DNA from: Methylophaga sp. | GTDB taxonomy: Bacteria > Pseudomonadota > Gammaproteobacteria > Nitrosococcales > Methylophagaceae | Assembly: GCA_013139345.1 (NCBI GenBank) | Contig: WTAY01000154.1 | Coordinates: 1-5,440, forward strand | Direction: 5' to 3' | Length of the DNA stretch: 5,440 bases | Part shown: positions 4,809 through 5,440 of the stretch, piece after piece | Numbering within the stretch: position 1 is the first letter of the stretch | How the letters are laid out: every line of letters begins with the position of its first letter | Translations under genes and position numbers: made by a program | The notes under the pieces: model-generated | Database searches by the model: none | Told to the model about the DNA's origin: nothing | What the model saw: the letters and a program-made list of their open reading frames with translations, nothing else

Positions 4809-5440
4809 TTATGCAGTAGCAATCTCAATTGCTTCAGCAGATAAACGCGTAATTTCATCCCAGTTTTCAGCATCTACTAGATTAGCTGCACACATCCAAG
4901 AACCACCTACACATGCTACGTTTGGTAGGTTGTAGTAGTCTTTAACATTCTTCTGGCTAATGCCACCTGTTGGGCAGAATGTAATTTGTGGAATTGGTGC
5001 ACCAATTGATTTCAACATTGGAATACCACCCGCTGCTTCAGCAGGGAAGAATTTCATTTCAGTGATGCCTTTTTCTAGCAAACGCATTGCGTCACTTGGA
5101 TTTGCAATACCCGGTAATAATGGAACACCTGTTGCGATAGCAGCATCAATCATTGCATCAGTTGTGCCTGGGCTAACAATAAACTCAGCACCCGCTGCAA
5201 TTGCTTTGTTTAATGTTTCAATATTAATAATTGTACCGGCACCAACAGTTGCTTCTGGCACTTCAGCTTTAATGCGGGTGATTGACTCTAACGCTGCTTC
5301 TGTACGTAATGTGATTTCTAAAGTAGTGATACCACCTGCAACTAATGCTTTTGCTAATGGCACTGCATGCTCAACATTATTGATAACCATCACAGGAACG
5401 ATCGGTGATGAATTCATGATTTCTTTAATTGTTTTGCTCA
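4809..5440 (-). CDS. eda: 2-dehydro-3-deoxy-phosphogluconate (KDPG)/KHG aldolase, 5' end at window edge
   Basis: This class I aldolase splits KDPG into pyruvate and glyceraldehyde 3-phosphate, the last step of the Entner-Doudoroff pathway; many members also act on 4-hydroxy-2-oxoglutarate. It is cytoplasmic, usually a trimer. An ATG at 5417-5415 would give 202 residues, but the frame stays open upstream (SKTIKEI) to an xTG whose first base would be 5441, just outside the window. That start gives about 210 residues, close to the 213 of E. coli Eda, and restores the usual N-terminal helix. In the 210-residue numbering, E42 and R46 (LEITLRTE) and the Schiff-base lysine K130 (MKFFPAE) are present, together with VGAGT, SPGTTD, FCPTGGI and GGSW. 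The sequence reads as intact and functional. It is convergent with the DUF2063 gene and shares its terminator. Its promoter lies outside the window. Confidence 0.95.
   Translation of the reverse strand, partial: SKTIKEIMNSSPIVPVMVINNVEHAVPLAKALVAGGITTLEITLRTEAALESITRIKAEVPEATVGAGTIINIETLNKAIAAGAEFIVSPGTTDAMIDAAIATGVPLLPGIANPSDAMRLLEKGITEMKFFPAEAAGGIPMLKSIGAPIPQITFCPTGGISQKNVKDYYNLPNVACVGGSWMCAANLVDAENWDEITRLSAEAIEIATA

Overview
The window looks like chromosomal DNA from an AT-rich (by eye roughly 40% GC) gammaproteobacterium. The supporting signs are an Entner-Doudoroff aldolase, an HvfB/HvfC-type (DUF692/DUF2063) gene pair, and degenerate palindromic intergenic repeats of a kind common in that class. 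I cannot assign a genus.

Layout from left to right: (1) the probable last codons of an upstream gene (2-37), then a secreted protein of unknown function carrying a Cys-Gly-Cys motif (72-824). (2) An accessory block (about 825-3157) in which a low-GC, stand-alone PD-(D/E)XK nuclease-like gene (1323-2393) sits between two 181-bp direct repeats, copy A (871-1051) and copy B (2481-2895). Copy B is interrupted by a 228-bp MITE-like element with near-perfect terminal inverted repeats and a 6-bp target duplication; copy A preserves the empty site. Further short palindromic repeats and an 11-C run fill the space up to the next operon. (3) A tightly coupled two-gene operon (3158-4733): a DUF692 multinuclear non-heme iron oxidase (MNIO, HvfB/BufB/TglH/MbnB superfamily) overlapping by 17 bp its DUF2063 partner (HvfC/BufC-like). 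(4) A bidirectional terminator (4750-4786) shared with the convergent KDPG/KHG aldolase gene eda (minus strand), whose first base lies just past the right edge.

The MNIO/partner pair probably installs a modification on cysteine residues of a ribosomally made peptide or protein. The usual small DUF2282 (bufferin/HvfA) precursor gene and the DoxX gene are not present, so its substrate is not visible here. The most noteworthy points are this missing substrate, the repeat-bracketed nuclease gene, and the MITE-like element with its pre-insertion copy in the same window. I saw no tRNA, rRNA, CRISPR array or phage genes.
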